64,000 bases of DNA from Treponema brennaborense DSM 12168 (GTDB lineage Bacteria > Spirochaetota > Spirochaetia > Treponematales > Treponemataceae). This document shows, piece after piece, positions 42,914-51,403 of the stretch (positions are counted from its first letter, which is position 1; every line of letters begins with the position of its first letter). A model generated the notes under the pieces. That model was given only the letters and a program-made list of their open reading frames with translations. It ran no database searches and was not told where the DNA came from. The stretch is from the NCBI RefSeq assembly GCF_000212415.1, contig NC_015500.1, forward strand, positions 1,674,001 through 1,738,000, written 5' to 3'. Position numbers and translations under genes: made by a program.

Positions 42914-43714
42914 ATGGGCGTTGTAACGAGTCAGCAACTTTTGAGATATTACGAATTATACCGAGACAAAGAAGTTACGTTTTCCAAAGAAGTTATTAAA
43001 ACCCTGAATTTGGATCCGCGTCAGGTTTACATAAAATGTACCGATTCCCAGTGGCCGTGTATTATCAATTCAACTTCATTTCAAGGTGCAAAAATAATCA
43101 TCGGTTCGAAAGGCGGTGCGTACGCAAGACTTTCACAGGAAAAAGGAACGGTCAATCTGCGTTTCTGTTTTCTGCAGGCGGATAAGCAGCCGATCAGCTT
43201 TTTCATCGGATCCCGGGTAGTTGAAATTACTCCGTACATGAATTCACCCGACCTTGCCGTCGTTTCGCTCGCATATATACAGCGGCCGCCGGATGCGCTC
43301 ATCGAATGCATCGGAAAACTGCTGGAAGCGAATATCAACGCGGTACGCCGCAAGGATGAACGGATTCTCCTTTCAGAAGACGCAAAGCGGAAGCTGAATT
43401 TGCAAAAAGAAGAAACGATCGTTTTCATAGACAACGTACCGCGCCACTGCATTATACGCGACATTTCATTTTCCGGAGCAAAGATCATTCTGCTCGGTAT
43501 CGCGCAGTTTCTGAATCAAAAAAGCATCGTGCTGCGCATGGAATTCGACGAACCGCCGGAAATGATTGCGATACCCGGACGTATCGTCAAAACCGAACAG
43601 GTACAGGGGCGAAAGGATATCGTCGTCGTGTGCATCCAGTTTGATGAAAAACACGTTCCCATGTCGTACAAGATTCACATCAACGGGTATTTAACGGGAA
43701 TAAGGAAAAAATAG
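42914..43714 (+). CDS. PilZ-domain c-di-GMP receptor protein
   Basis: A protein of 266 residues if started at ATG 42914 ([20 protein letters not shown]); a TTG at 42878 would add 12 residues and overlap the previous stop. The N-terminal half is a YcgR-like domain. The C-terminal half has the PilZ motifs RKDER (RxxxR) and DISFSG (DxSxxG). PilZ proteins bind cyclic di-GMP and affect motility; a related protein is known in T. denticola. It is in operon with the preceding lipoprotein gene and a following TPR gene. Neither start has a clear Shine-Dalgarno. Confidence 0.85.
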   Translation: MGVVTSQQLLRYYELYRDKEVTFSKEVIKTLNLDPRQVYIKCTDSQWPCIINSTSFQGAKIIIGSKGGAYARLSQEKGTVNLRFCFLQADKQPISFFIGSRVVEITPYMNSPDLAVVSLAYIQRPPDALIECIGKLLEANINAVRRKDERILLSEDAKRKLNLQKEETIVFIDNVPRHCIIRDISFSGAKIILLGIAQFLNQKSIVLRMEFDEPPEMIAIPGRIVKTEQVQGRKDIVVVCIQFDEKHVPMSYKIHINGYLTGIRKK

Positions 43715-43738
43715 ATCGCCGCGTTCCATTCCGTCCAA

Positions 43739-43975
43739 ATGTCCGCATCGGGACAGCCGGCGGCAACAGCGGCACCGGCAGCGGCTGTATCGGCCGCAAC
43801 CGAAAAACCGGCGGTATCGGCGGCACCGGCAGCGGCTGCGGCGGAATCCGGACAGCCGGGGCCCGCACAACCCGGAACGGTTCGAACTGAAAATACGCCG
43901 CCGGAACAGGCCCGTTCACAGATGACCGCCGCGGAAGCCCAAAACGTCTCCGCCCGAGTCTCAATCACACAATAA
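43739..43975 (+). CDS. short Ala/Pro-rich ORF containing a minisatellite
   Basis: A frame of 78 codons, very rich in Ala, Pro, Ser and Gln. Two copies of GGCACCGGCAGCGGCTG (43771-43787 and 43822-43838, 51-base period) give a repeating Ala-Pro tract. It lies in the same frame as the TPR gene but ends at TAA 43973-43975, 15 bases before ATG 43991. There is no Shine-Dalgarno. It could be a decayed linker, an untranslated insertion, or a real low-complexity peptide. It is reported because it fills the gap, not because it looks like a sound gene. Confidence 0.3.
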   Translation: MSASGQPAATAAPAAAVSAATEKPAVSAAPAAAAAESGQPGPAQPGTVRTENTPPEQARSQMTAAEAQNVSARVSITQ

Positions 43976-43990
43976 AACAGGAATATGTCG

Positions 43991-45130
43991 ATGAATCCAT
44001 CCGCCCCCCTTGAATCAGTCGTTTTTATCGCGCTGCCCGAAAACGTTTCGCTTTCAACGCACGCGTTCACGATAGACCCCGCGATACCGCTTCCCGTGCA
44101 AAAAAATACGGCAAGTGAAGACGCGTTTGATCCGACGTCCCTGACGCAGGAAATGATATTCGCCGGCATTTTGACCGTACTGGCCTACGACGCTCAAAAC
44201 GAGCACGTTTCCTATTACCGGCAGCTGCTGCAGTCCGCCCGGCCCGATATAAAACAGGAACTCACCGAAGCGGCCATACTCAAAGCGCGGAACGAAGACT
44301 TTGAAATCGCGGAGGAAATATTCGCCGCGCTGCGGGGACTCGATCCGGACGACATCGCGACGGTGCTCAACACGGCACTCTTTTTTGACCAGCGCGCGGA
44401 ATCGTACCGAAAGTCGGGCTTGAACGAGGACGCAGACGCATACGACCAAAGCGCGCACCAATACTACAAGCAGGCGATGGCGGCTGATCCCGCTCCGCCC
44501 GACGCGTTTTTTAACGCGGGTTTTTTCTATCTGAAACAGCGCAATTTTTCGCGCGCAAAAAACTGTTTTGAAACGTATCTGACGCTTACCGGCGATCTTG
44601 CGGACGACGATCTCGGCGAAAACGGCCGGTATAAAAAGGAACGTGCCAAAGAAATCGTCGAAGACATCAGCTCCCGGAACCTTGAAGACGAACAGTTCAA
44701 AGCGGCGTTCGATTTTATTTCAATGGGACAGGAAGAACGCGGACTGGAAGAAATCCGCACCTTTTTGCAGAAAAACCCCAAAGTCTGGAACGCCTGGTTC
44801 CTGCTCGGCTGGGGACTGCGCAGACTGGAGCGCTGGACCGACGCGAAATCGGCGTTTTTGCAGGCGATTGAGTGCGGAAGCACCGGCGCAGACACGTACA
44901 ACGAACTGGCCATTTGCCATATGGAATTGGGCGAATACGCGGAAAGCAGAAAACGCCTCGTACAGGCGCTGGAAGCGGAACCGGAAAATACCAAAATCAT
45001 GTCGAACTTGGGATATCTGGCGCTCAAACAGGATAGAACGGCGGAAGCAAAAAAATATTTTCTGAGCGTATTGGAATTCGACCCTGACGATGCGATCGCA
45101 AAAAGTATGATCGCCAAACTGGAATCCTAA
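43991..45130 (+). CDS. TPR-repeat protein
   Basis: A protein of 379 residues starting at ATG 43991 (MNPSAPLESVVF), with AGGA 8 bases upstream; ATG 43985 is an alternative. Tandem TPR motifs run from about residue 85 to the end, e.g. 'WNAWFLLGWGLRRLERWTDA' and 'AYLALKQDRTAEAKKYFL'-type helices (seen as YLALKQDRTAEAKKYFLS). There is no signal peptide, so it is probably cytoplasmic. It follows the PilZ gene, which suggests a link to c-di-GMP-controlled processes, but this is positional only. Confidence 0.8.
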   Translation: MNPSAPLESVVFIALPENVSLSTHAFTIDPAIPLPVQKNTASEDAFDPTSLTQEMIFAGILTVLAYDAQNEHVSYYRQLLQSARPDIKQELTEAAILKARNEDFEIAEEIFAALRGLDPDDIATVLNTALFFDQRAESYRKSGLNEDADAYDQSAHQYYKQAMAADPAPPDAFFNAGFFYLKQRNFSRAKNCFETYLTLTGDLADDDLGENGRYKKERAKEIVEDISSRNLEDEQFKAAFDFISMGQEERGLEEIRTFLQKNPKVWNAWFLLGWGLRRLERWTDAKSAFLQAIECGSTGADTYNELAICHMELGEYAESRKRLVQALEAEPENTKIMSNLGYLALKQDRTAEAKKYFLSVLEFDPDDAIAKSMIAKLES

Positions 45131-45171
45131 GCGGCAGGGACAAACACCGGAGAAAAAAGCGGCGCTGGCGG

Positions 45172-45615
45172 CTACCAGTCGAGCGCGACGCGGTCGCCGA
45201 CGCCGATATGCACGCGCTCGAACCATCCCTGAGGCACTTCCAGCGCGTACCTGACGGAAACGGAACTGCTCCGGGACGCAAGGCTATACGGCGTCATATC
45301 GAATATATCGCAGATAACGCCGTTTGAATCGATAAACGCAATTGAAAGCGGATGCGGTGTGTTTTTCATCCAAAAACTCAAAATCTGATCCCGCTCGAAA
45401 ATAAACAGCATTCCCGTCCCGTCGGGAATAACCGTACGCTCCATAAAGCCGAACGAACGTTCCTGTTCGGTGCGGGCGAGTTCGGCACGAACCGGTACTT
45501 CGCTGCCGTCGGCGCGGATCAGCGTTAAATTCTTTTTTTCAAGCCGGGAAACTTGCGAACAGGCGGCGGTAAAAACGAGACAGCAAAAACAGACGGCGGC
45601 ACAAATCCGCTTCAT
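45172..45615 (-). CDS. DUF192 lipoprotein
   Basis: A protein of 147 residues with a lipoprotein signal ending FTAAC (Cys19). The DUF192 core includes RTEQERSFGFMERTVIPDGT, GMLFIFERDQILSFWMKNT and the VRYALEVPQGWFE segment. The family is of unknown function and usually secreted or lipid-anchored. GGAGG lies 8 bases before the ATG. It follows the secreted-protein gene at 45630 on the minus strand. Confidence 0.88.
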   Translation of the reverse strand: MKRICAAVCFCCLVFTAACSQVSRLEKKNLTLIRADGSEVPVRAELARTEQERSFGFMERTVIPDGTGMLFIFERDQILSFWMKNTPHPLSIAFIDSNGVICDIFDMTPYSLASRSSSVSVRYALEVPQGWFERVHIGVGDRVALDW

Positions 45616-45629
45616 AATCGAAACCTCCG

Positions 45630-46175
45630 TTACAGACTTTTCAAAAACAGATCGCGGGTATATTCGACGGCTGACTGGCGCACGGTCGCGGATTCCTGCA
45701 GTTTTTCAAACACGGCAGAATCGGTATATTTTAAAGTCAGCGGCCGCTCAAGCGTCATGACGACGCCGTCCGCCGTCCATTCCGATTTCTGCGGAGAAAG
45801 CGTTCCGGGTTCGCCGTATTTTTCGCACAGCGTACTGAACACACTGTAATAGTCGATTTGCTCTTTATTCAGATTGATCGTAATGACGGACAGCGTTCCT
45901 TCGTCGAACTGGAACCAGCATTCGGCCAAAAACAGCGTTCCCGAAGTTTCTATGAGCGTCCGGTTTTCTCCCGGCAGCAGCGAAACGTCCCGCTCGCCCC
46001 GATACCCGAACGCGGGTTCTTTCAATAAAGCGGCTTTCGTCTCTTCAACGGTCATGCCGAGCCGGACGGAACCGTATCCCGCCGGCAGCGGTTCAAACGC
46101 GAACGCACGGACTGCGGCAAAACACGTACACAAACATAATGCAGCCGCGAACCGATACGTAAAAAATCTCCGCAT
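45630..46175 (-). CDS. secreted protein of unknown function
   Basis: A protein of 181 residues with a signal peptide (MRRFFTYRFAAALCLCTCFA to AFA, about 25 residues). The mature part begins with the pattern GSVRLGMTVEETKAALLKEP, resembling small beta-rich periplasmic proteins where a GMT-helix packs on a sheet. I do not recognise the family. The start follows AGGA and lies 8 bases before the end of the cNMP-domain gene, so it is in operon with it. Confidence 0.7.
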   Translation of the reverse strand: MRRFFTYRFAAALCLCTCFAAVRAFAFEPLPAGYGSVRLGMTVEETKAALLKEPAFGYRGERDVSLLPGENRTLIETSGTLFLAECWFQFDEGTLSVITINLNKEQIDYYSVFSTLCEKYGEPGTLSPQKSEWTADGVVMTLERPLTLKYTDSAVFEKLQESATVRQSAVEYTRDLFLKSL

Positions 46176-46183
46176 AAGAAATC

Positions 46184-47365
46184 CTAGTGTTTCTGCTTGC
46201 GGTGCACGGCAGCCGATTTTATGACTTCAAGACAATCCGTCACCAAAAGCTTTCGCCCGTCGCGGCGAACCGGCGCCGTATCCATAAAACGGTTGATCGC
46301 CATTCCCTGCATATCGTGGGAAATCCCGCACATGTCGGCGATATCCTCCGGCGACAAATCGAACGTAAAGCTTACTTTCACCGGCGAATCGACGGCTATT
46401 TTGGCCTTTTCGATCTGCAGCGCCAGCATATCCACCATTTTGAAAACAGGATCGCTGATTTCGGTATTCGTAAGCTGCCGTTCCATCGCCCATAAGCGCT
46501 CGGAAAGCGTAATCGTCAGACGGGAAACCAATTGCGGCTGAGAAGCAACCATCTGATCGAAGTTTTTCCGGTTCACAACCATAAGCCGGCACGCTTCGTG
46601 CGCAATCGCACTCGCCGAACGGGGTTTATCTTCAAGCAGCGCCATCTCGCCGAAAAAGTCACCTTTTTTAAGGACGGCGAGAATCACTTCGTTGTTGTCA
46701 ACCACTTTAGTGATCTTAACCTGCCCTTCCTGAATGATATACATGTCGTGCCCGCTTTGGCATTCGGAAAAAATCATCGTATCTTTCGGATATTCGCGTA
46801 TCAGCTCCTGATTCGGTTCAAAATGCACGGCGCGGCTGCGCGGTTTGAGCGCGATAAAACGGTCTTTTGCCCGAACGGCATTCACACCGGAGGGACACGC
46901 TTTCAGATACTGATAATAACCGTATACGGCGAGATTGATTTTACCTTCTTTTTCGTAATACGAAGCGATTGCGAACAGCTGTTCGGGAGATACGACGGCA
47001 ACGCCTTTAAATGTAAGCTGCGTCAACACTTCGTTCATGATCCGCATCCGGTTTGCAAAGGTACGGATAATTTTCATCGCAACGGGAGTATTCTGTTGGA
47101 TAAGATCAGGATATTGATTGCGGTTTACCGCGATAACCACGACGTCGGTAACGGCGATAACCGATTCCGTCTGTGCATGCCCGGACAAACACGGAACGAC
47201 GCCGATAAAATCCCCCGGACCGAATGTGGCAGACTGAACGACGGCTCTTTCTTTAACGCATCGGACGGAGCCGCTGCGAATGATAAAAAAACGATCACCG
47301 CAGGGATTCCCTTCCACAAGAATAAAAGAGTCTTTTCTGAAGTTTACGAATGAAAGCTGTAACAC
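46184..47365 (-). CDS. protein with two cyclic-nucleotide-binding (Crp-like) domains
   Basis: A protein of 393 residues. Two cNMP-type beta-barrels lie at about 5-110 and 180-295; the second has the phosphate-binding cassette FGEMALLEDKPRSASA (Glu and Arg as in nucleotide-binding members). The first lacks a clear cassette. A short TPR-like stretch links them. The C-terminus (about 300-393) looks like a helical and partly HTH region with DLSPEDIADMCGISHDMQGM. It may regulate genes or sense cAMP, or be a non-DNA-binding sensor. The start is GTG 47365 with GGGAGA upstream and its own promoter. Confidence 0.85.
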   Translation of the reverse strand: MLQLSFVNFRKDSFILVEGNPCGDRFFIIRSGSVRCVKERAVVQSATFGPGDFIGVVPCLSGHAQTESVIAVTDVVVIAVNRNQYPDLIQQNTPVAMKIIRTFANRMRIMNEVLTQLTFKGVAVVSPEQLFAIASYYEKEGKINLAVYGYYQYLKACPSGVNAVRAKDRFIALKPRSRAVHFEPNQELIREYPKDTMIFSECQSGHDMYIIQEGQVKITKVVDNNEVILAVLKKGDFFGEMALLEDKPRSASAIAHEACRLMVVNRKNFDQMVASQPQLVSRLTITLSERLWAMERQLTNTEISDPVFKMVDMLALQIEKAKIAVDSPVKVSFTFDLSPEDIADMCGISHDMQGMAINRFMDTAPVRRDGRKLLVTDCLEVIKSAAVHRKQKH

Positions 47366-47387
47366 AATCGGTCTCCCACGCTGATTC

Positions 47388-47417
47388 AGTATAAAAACGA
47401 ATATCAGTTTTTGTCAA
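47388..47417 (-). promoter_or_regulatory. promoter of the cNMP-domain gene
   Basis: On the minus strand TTGACA (plus 47412-47417), 18 bases, TATACT (plus 47388-47393). Confidence 0.7.
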
Positions 47418-47460
47418 TGTCGTTATCGGCGTTTTAGGGACGGTTCATAATCTTTTTATT

Positions 47461-48558
47461 CTATAAAAATGGTATAAAAACGATTTCAGGTTCAAGAGTA
47501 AACCCTGTTTTATCGTGTACCGTCCGTATCACGTACGACACGAGCGAGCGGATATCGTCCGCGGTCGCTCCTCCCGTATTGATGATAAAATTGCCGTGCC
47601 ACGGAGCCACCTGCGCACCGCCGATACGGTAGCCGCGCAGCCCGGCTTCGTCTATAATCGCACCGGACGGTTTTCCGAACGCACGATTATTTTTAAACAC
47701 GCTTCCTGCCGACGGAAACCGGAAATGCCCTTTTTCACGCCGATCCGCCACGTACGAAGCCGCTTTTTTTGCCGAAGCGGCAGCGTCCGCCGCGGAAAGC
47801 CGGGTAACGGCGAATTCGGCGCCGACGATAACCGAAGTCCCGAGTTGTCCCTGAAACGGCGACTTTTTGTAGTCCCAATCGGCGCCGTTCATCTCATAGC
47901 AGCAAAGCTTCGGCTGTACTGACGAACAATCGAGATACGAAACCCGCCGCAGCACGTCGCTTATCGAACGGTCGTAGCAGCGCGCGTTCATATACACGGC
48001 GCCGCCGACCGTCCCCGGCAACCCGGCAAAATTTTCCAGTCCGCCGAGCGAATGCTCCGCACAAAAAGCCGTTACGCGCTCCACCGTGCACCCCGCGCCG
48101 CAGCGCAGCAAGGCGGCGGCACCGGCTGCAAAATCGCCACTTTTACCCGAATCGCCGGCAGCAGCAATAGGACCGGCAAAATCGGCACCGGCGGCAAAAT
48201 CGGCACTTTCACCTGAATCGCCGGCACCGCACGAAGTTTCGGCTGCGTCAATCAGTTCAATGCCGTTCATCGCCGGCTGCAGCAGCTGAGTCTGCAACGA
48301 AACGACAGCGTACGCAACGCCTTCATCCGGAACGACGACGTTCGAACCGCCGCCCAGCACGAAATACGGAACAGCCGCCGCCCGCACCGCGTTCAGCACC
48401 GCGCACAAGGACGGCACGTCGGCCGGTTCTGCGAGCACTGCGGCACGGCCGCCGACTTTGAACGTCGTACGGGGTGCCAGCGGTTCATCGTATAAAATTT
48501 CACCGCGGAACTGCCCGCAGATATTGATATTTTCTTCTATTTTCCGTACATTATACAT
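47461..48558 (-). CDS. murB: UDP-N-acetylmuramate dehydrogenase with a repeat insertion
   Basis: A protein of 365 residues. The FAD domain has TFKVGGRAAVLAEP and YFVLGGGSNVVVPDEG. The catalytic region has GLPGTVGGAVYMNA, FPSAGSVFKN (catalytic Ser) and the final LEPEIVF (catalytic Glu). It reduces the enolpyruvyl group to make UDP-MurNAc. Residues about 106-147 form an insertion of low complexity with two copies of GDSGxSxDFAAGA (22-residue period) between the FAD-binding parts; such an insert is absent from usual MurB proteins. Reading frame and catalytic residues are kept. Confidence 0.93.
   Translation of the reverse strand: MYNVRKIEENINICGQFRGEILYDEPLAPRTTFKVGGRAAVLAEPADVPSLCAVLNAVRAAAVPYFVLGGGSNVVVPDEGVAYAVVSLQTQLLQPAMNGIELIDAAETSCGAGDSGESADFAAGADFAGPIAAAGDSGKSGDFAAGAAALLRCGAGCTVERVTAFCAEHSLGGLENFAGLPGTVGGAVYMNARCYDRSISDVLRRVSYLDCSSVQPKLCCYEMNGADWDYKKSPFQGQLGTSVIVGAEFAVTRLSAADAAASAKKAASYVADRREKGHFRFPSAGSVFKNNRAFGKPSGAIIDEAGLRGYRIGGAQVAPWHGNFIINTGGATADDIRSLVSYVIRTVHDKTGFTLEPEIVFIPFL
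48128..48226. repeat. 66-base-period minisatellite inside murB
   Basis: Two 33-base copies beginning GCAAAATCGCC and GCAAAATCGGC (48128-48160 and 48194-48226) differ at three positions. A shorter copy of the GCAAAATCGGCACCGG core lies between them. Confidence 0.8.
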
Positions 48559-48614
48559 ACCGATATTCTCAAATCTTGATTATAGTATATTCTGAAATAA
48601 AAAGCGAGGGCTTT

Positions 48615-50108
48615 ATGGCATTACGGTTATATAATACGCTCGGTCGGCAGCTGCAGGATTTCATTCCGATTCACGCAGGAAAAGCCGGGTTTTACGGTTG
48701 CGGCCCGACCGTTTACAATTTCGCACACATCGGCAATCTGCGCGCGTACGTGTTCCTCGACATACTTGACAGAACCCTTACCTATCTCGGCTACGACATC
48801 ACGCACGTTATGAATATCACCGACATCGGACATTTATCCGGCGACGCTGATGAAGGCGAAGACAAAATGGTCAAAACCGCCAAAGATCGCGGGCAGTCGG
48901 TGCTGGAAATCGCGCAGTTTTACACCGATGCGTTTTTCGGCGACATAGACCGGCTGAATATCCGCCGTCCCGACGTCGTGTGCAAAGCGACCGAACACGT
49001 GCCGGATATGATCGAACTGATCAAGCGGATAGAAGCGAACGGACACACGTATACGGCCGGCGGTAATTTGTACTTCGACGTGTCTACATTTCCTTCCTAC
49101 GGGGATCTTGCCGGCCTCAATTTGGACGATCTGAAAGCGGGCGCGCGCATCGACATCGACCGGAACAAACGCAATCCGTTCGACTTCGTTCTGTGGTTCA
49201 CCAAAAGTAAATTTGAAAATCAGGCGCTCGTGTGGGATTCGCCGTGGGGACGCGGATATCCGGGCTGGCATATCGAATGTTCCGCCATGAGCATGAAATA
49301 TCTGGGCGAACAGTTCGACATCCACACCGGCGGTATCGATCATATTCCGATTCATCACACGAACGAGATCGCACAGTCCGAAGGCGCCACCGGCAAGAAA
49401 TGGGTAAACTATTGGCTGCACAACGAATTTCTGGTCATCGCCAAAGATAAAGAATCAGCGGACGGCGGCGCCGGAAAAATGTCGAAATCCTCCGGCAATT
49501 TTCTGACGCTCCAATCGCTCGTCGATAAAGGATACGACGCGCTCGATTACCGCTTTTTCCTGCTCGGCGCACATTACCGCAGTCAGGTCGCGTTTTCCTG
49601 GGCAGCGATGGACGGTGCAAAAAACGCACGGAAAGCGCTCGTTCAGCGCGTTGCAAAAGTACTGGCGCGCTCGGCCGAGCGCGTGCAAACCGGCGCCGGT
49701 CTGCCGACGAAAAAACCGAGCGCCCGAGCACACGCGTATCTTGACAAATTTACGGCGGCGCTTGAAAACGATCTGGCAACGCCGCAGGCGCTTTCCGCAT
49801 TACAGACGGCGGTCAAAGACGCCGAATTGGCTCCTGAAGAAGTCGTTTCTCTCGTGCAGCGTATGGATTCGGTTCTCGCGCTCGATTTGCTGAAAAACGC
49901 GCGGCAGCTGCTTGCAGACGAAACCGCGGCCGCCGTAACGGACGGTTCCGACCCGGAAGCGAAAGAAATACAAGCTCTGATCGAAGAACGGACGGCAGCT
50001 AAAAAAGCGAAAAACTATGCCCGGGCGGACGAAATCCGTACCGAATTGAACGGCCGCGGCATCATCCTTGAAGACACTCCGCAGGGAACCGTCTGGAAGC
50101 GCGCGTAA
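48615..50108 (+). CDS. cysS: cysteinyl-tRNA synthetase
   Basis: A class I synthetase of 497 residues. The HIGH-type region is [19 protein letters not shown], with zinc ligands including the first Cys. The WHIECSAMS and [13 protein letters not shown] motifs follow, and the KMSKS loop is [13 protein letters not shown] 48615 ([10 protein letters not shown]) is chosen; thirteen upstream codons are rejected because GCGAGGG sits just before this ATG. It is the first gene before the sigma-factor locus and ends 34 bases before the sigma start. Confidence 0.96.
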   Translation: MALRLYNTLGRQLQDFIPIHAGKAGFYGCGPTVYNFAHIGNLRAYVFLDILDRTLTYLGYDITHVMNITDIGHLSGDADEGEDKMVKTAKDRGQSVLEIAQFYTDAFFGDIDRLNIRRPDVVCKATEHVPDMIELIKRIEANGHTYTAGGNLYFDVSTFPSYGDLAGLNLDDLKAGARIDIDRNKRNPFDFVLWFTKSKFENQALVWDSPWGRGYPGWHIECSAMSMKYLGEQFDIHTGGIDHIPIHHTNEIAQSEGATGKKWVNYWLHNEFLVIAKDKESADGGAGKMSKSSGNFLTLQSLVDKGYDALDYRFFLLGAHYRSQVAFSWAAMDGAKNARKALVQRVAKVLARSAERVQTGAGLPTKKPSARAHAYLDKFTAALENDLATPQALSALQTAVKDAELAPEEVVSLVQRMDSVLALDLLKNARQLLADETAAAVTDGSDPEAKEIQALIEERTAAKKAKNYARADEIRTELNGRGIILEDTPQGTVWKRA

Positions 50109-50142
50109 GGCGCATTTTTACTGTAACGATTGGGGGAATCAT

Positions 50143-50700
50143 TTGTTTACTTCTTCGGATGTAAATCAGACGGGAACGCTGAACGCGGCGGATCCCGCTG
50201 ATTTCAGAAAAATATACGACGCGACCATGCAGTTGCTTTTCAAGGTATCGTACCGCGTAGTCAGCGACGAGGAAGCGGCGGAAGATTTGGTACACGATTC
50301 GCTCATAAAAATGAACGAAAAAGCGCTTACGTTTCCGAGTTTGAACGATGCGAAGTACTGGCTCATCCGCGTCGTAAAAAACGCGTCGCTGAATTACGCG
50401 AAACGAAAAGGCCGTGAACGCAAAGCCTACGAACGGGCGCTGTACGAAGACCGCCGCAAGCAGGATTCGGGTGAAACCGAACTGCTCAAGGCCGAATCGC
50501 GTAAAAAAGCCCGGGACGCGTTGGACAAACTTCCGGAGAACCTGAAAATGGTACTGATTCTCCGTGAATATGCCGAACTTAATTATAAGGAAATCGGCAG
50601 GGTTATGGGTATAACCGAGGGAAACGTTAAAGTCAGAGTGTTTCGCGCACGTGAACAGCTGGCAAAACTGATAGGAGAAGACGATGTCTACTTGCCCTGA
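50143..50700 (+). CDS. ECF-type RNA polymerase sigma factor
   Basis: A protein of 185 residues. Region 2 (about 30-95) includes EEAAEDLVHDSLIKMNEKAL and YWLIRVVKNASLNYAKRK. Region 4 (about 125-180) reads LDKLPENLKMVLILREYAEL then YKEIGRVMGITEGNVKVRVF. Translation starts at TTG 50143, with GGGGGA 5 bases upstream; the in-frame ATG 50068 inside cysS is rejected. The next gene overlaps by 17 bases and encodes the zinc-finger anti-sigma factor, so the pair is co-translated. Confidence 0.9.
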   Translation: MFTSSDVNQTGTLNAADPADFRKIYDATMQLLFKVSYRVVSDEEAAEDLVHDSLIKMNEKALTFPSLNDAKYWLIRVVKNASLNYAKRKGRERKAYERALYEDRRKQDSGETELLKAESRKKARDALDKLPENLKMVLILREYAELNYKEIGRVMGITEGNVKVRVFRAREQLAKLIGEDDVYLP

Positions 50701-51403
50701 AAAAGATATTCATTCGATTTATCTGGATAACGAACTGCCGCAGACATACGTTCCGGAGTACGAAACGCATATCGCTTCGTGTACGCAGTGCCGCGCCGAA
50801 CTCTTAAAACTGAAGCAGTTGAGCGCCCTGCTCAAAGACGATGCCGGACGGATTTCGTTTCCGGCGGAAGAATTGGACGGCGGTTTCGTCAGATTGCAGA
50901 CAAAGCTCCGGTTTTCCGGCACGCTGAAAAAATTGCGTGCACCCGCGCCGTCCGCGTTCAGATGGGCGCTGCCTGCAGCCGCCGTATTCGCGTTCGCGCT
51001 GATCGTTCCGATCAGCATTCGGCAGGGCGTTTCCGGAAATCAAGGCTCACAGACTTCCGTACCGATCAGCATTCAAGCGAGCGCGCTCGGCAGCGGCCTT
51101 GCAACGCCGGCAGTTTCGGGATTTCTTCCGGGAAATTTGATACATCAGGTTCAAAATACGGGCGCAAGTTCCGGCAATTATATCCGCAGCACACTGCCGT
51201 CGCTGACGTCCGGCACGGCGGGTTCCAATTCGTATTCGACTGACAATATGTTCGCAACAGTGGATATATTCCGTCCCGAATTTGAAACCGGCAACCGGAT
51301 ATCGGTTAAAATAACGCTTTCGAATTTGGGTGAACTTCCGATTTCAACGGAGTTTACCGTTCCCGCTTGGGATTCAGCTGAACATCTGCCGGGAAACGAA
51401 TAG
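50684..51403 (+). CDS. zinc-finger anti-sigma factor, single-pass membrane
   Basis: A protein of 239 residues. The N-terminal zf-HC2 motif is HIASCTQC (H-x3-C-x2-C) near residues 29-36. A transmembrane helix is at about 91-107 (WALPAAAVFAFALIVPI). A Ser/Thr/Gly-rich extracytoplasmic linker follows, then a beta-rich C-terminal segment (DIFRPEFETGNRISVKITLS). It should hold the ECF sigma factor at the membrane until an envelope signal releases it. Site-1/site-2 proteolysis is possible; rseP lies elsewhere in this window. Its last base is the first base of the next start codon. Confidence 0.85.
   Translation: MSTCPEKDIHSIYLDNELPQTYVPEYETHIASCTQCRAELLKLKQLSALLKDDAGRISFPAEELDGGFVRLQTKLRFSGTLKKLRAPAPSAFRWALPAAAVFAFALIVPISIRQGVSGNQGSQTSVPISIQASALGSGLATPAVSGFLPGNLIHQVQNTGASSGNYIRSTLPSLTSGTAGSNSYSTDNMFATVDIFRPEFETGNRISVKITLSNLGELPISTEFTVPAWDSAEHLPGNE

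Noticed and set aside
43675-44169. 164-codon minus-strand frame covering the Ala/Pro-rich minisatellite
   Set aside because: The repeat keeps several frames open by composition. It overlaps the start of the TPR gene and lacks a Shine-Dalgarno.
48128-48226. CRISPR-like repeated units
   Set aside because: Only two copies, inside murB in frame, with no spacer-like unique sequence and no cas gene in the window.
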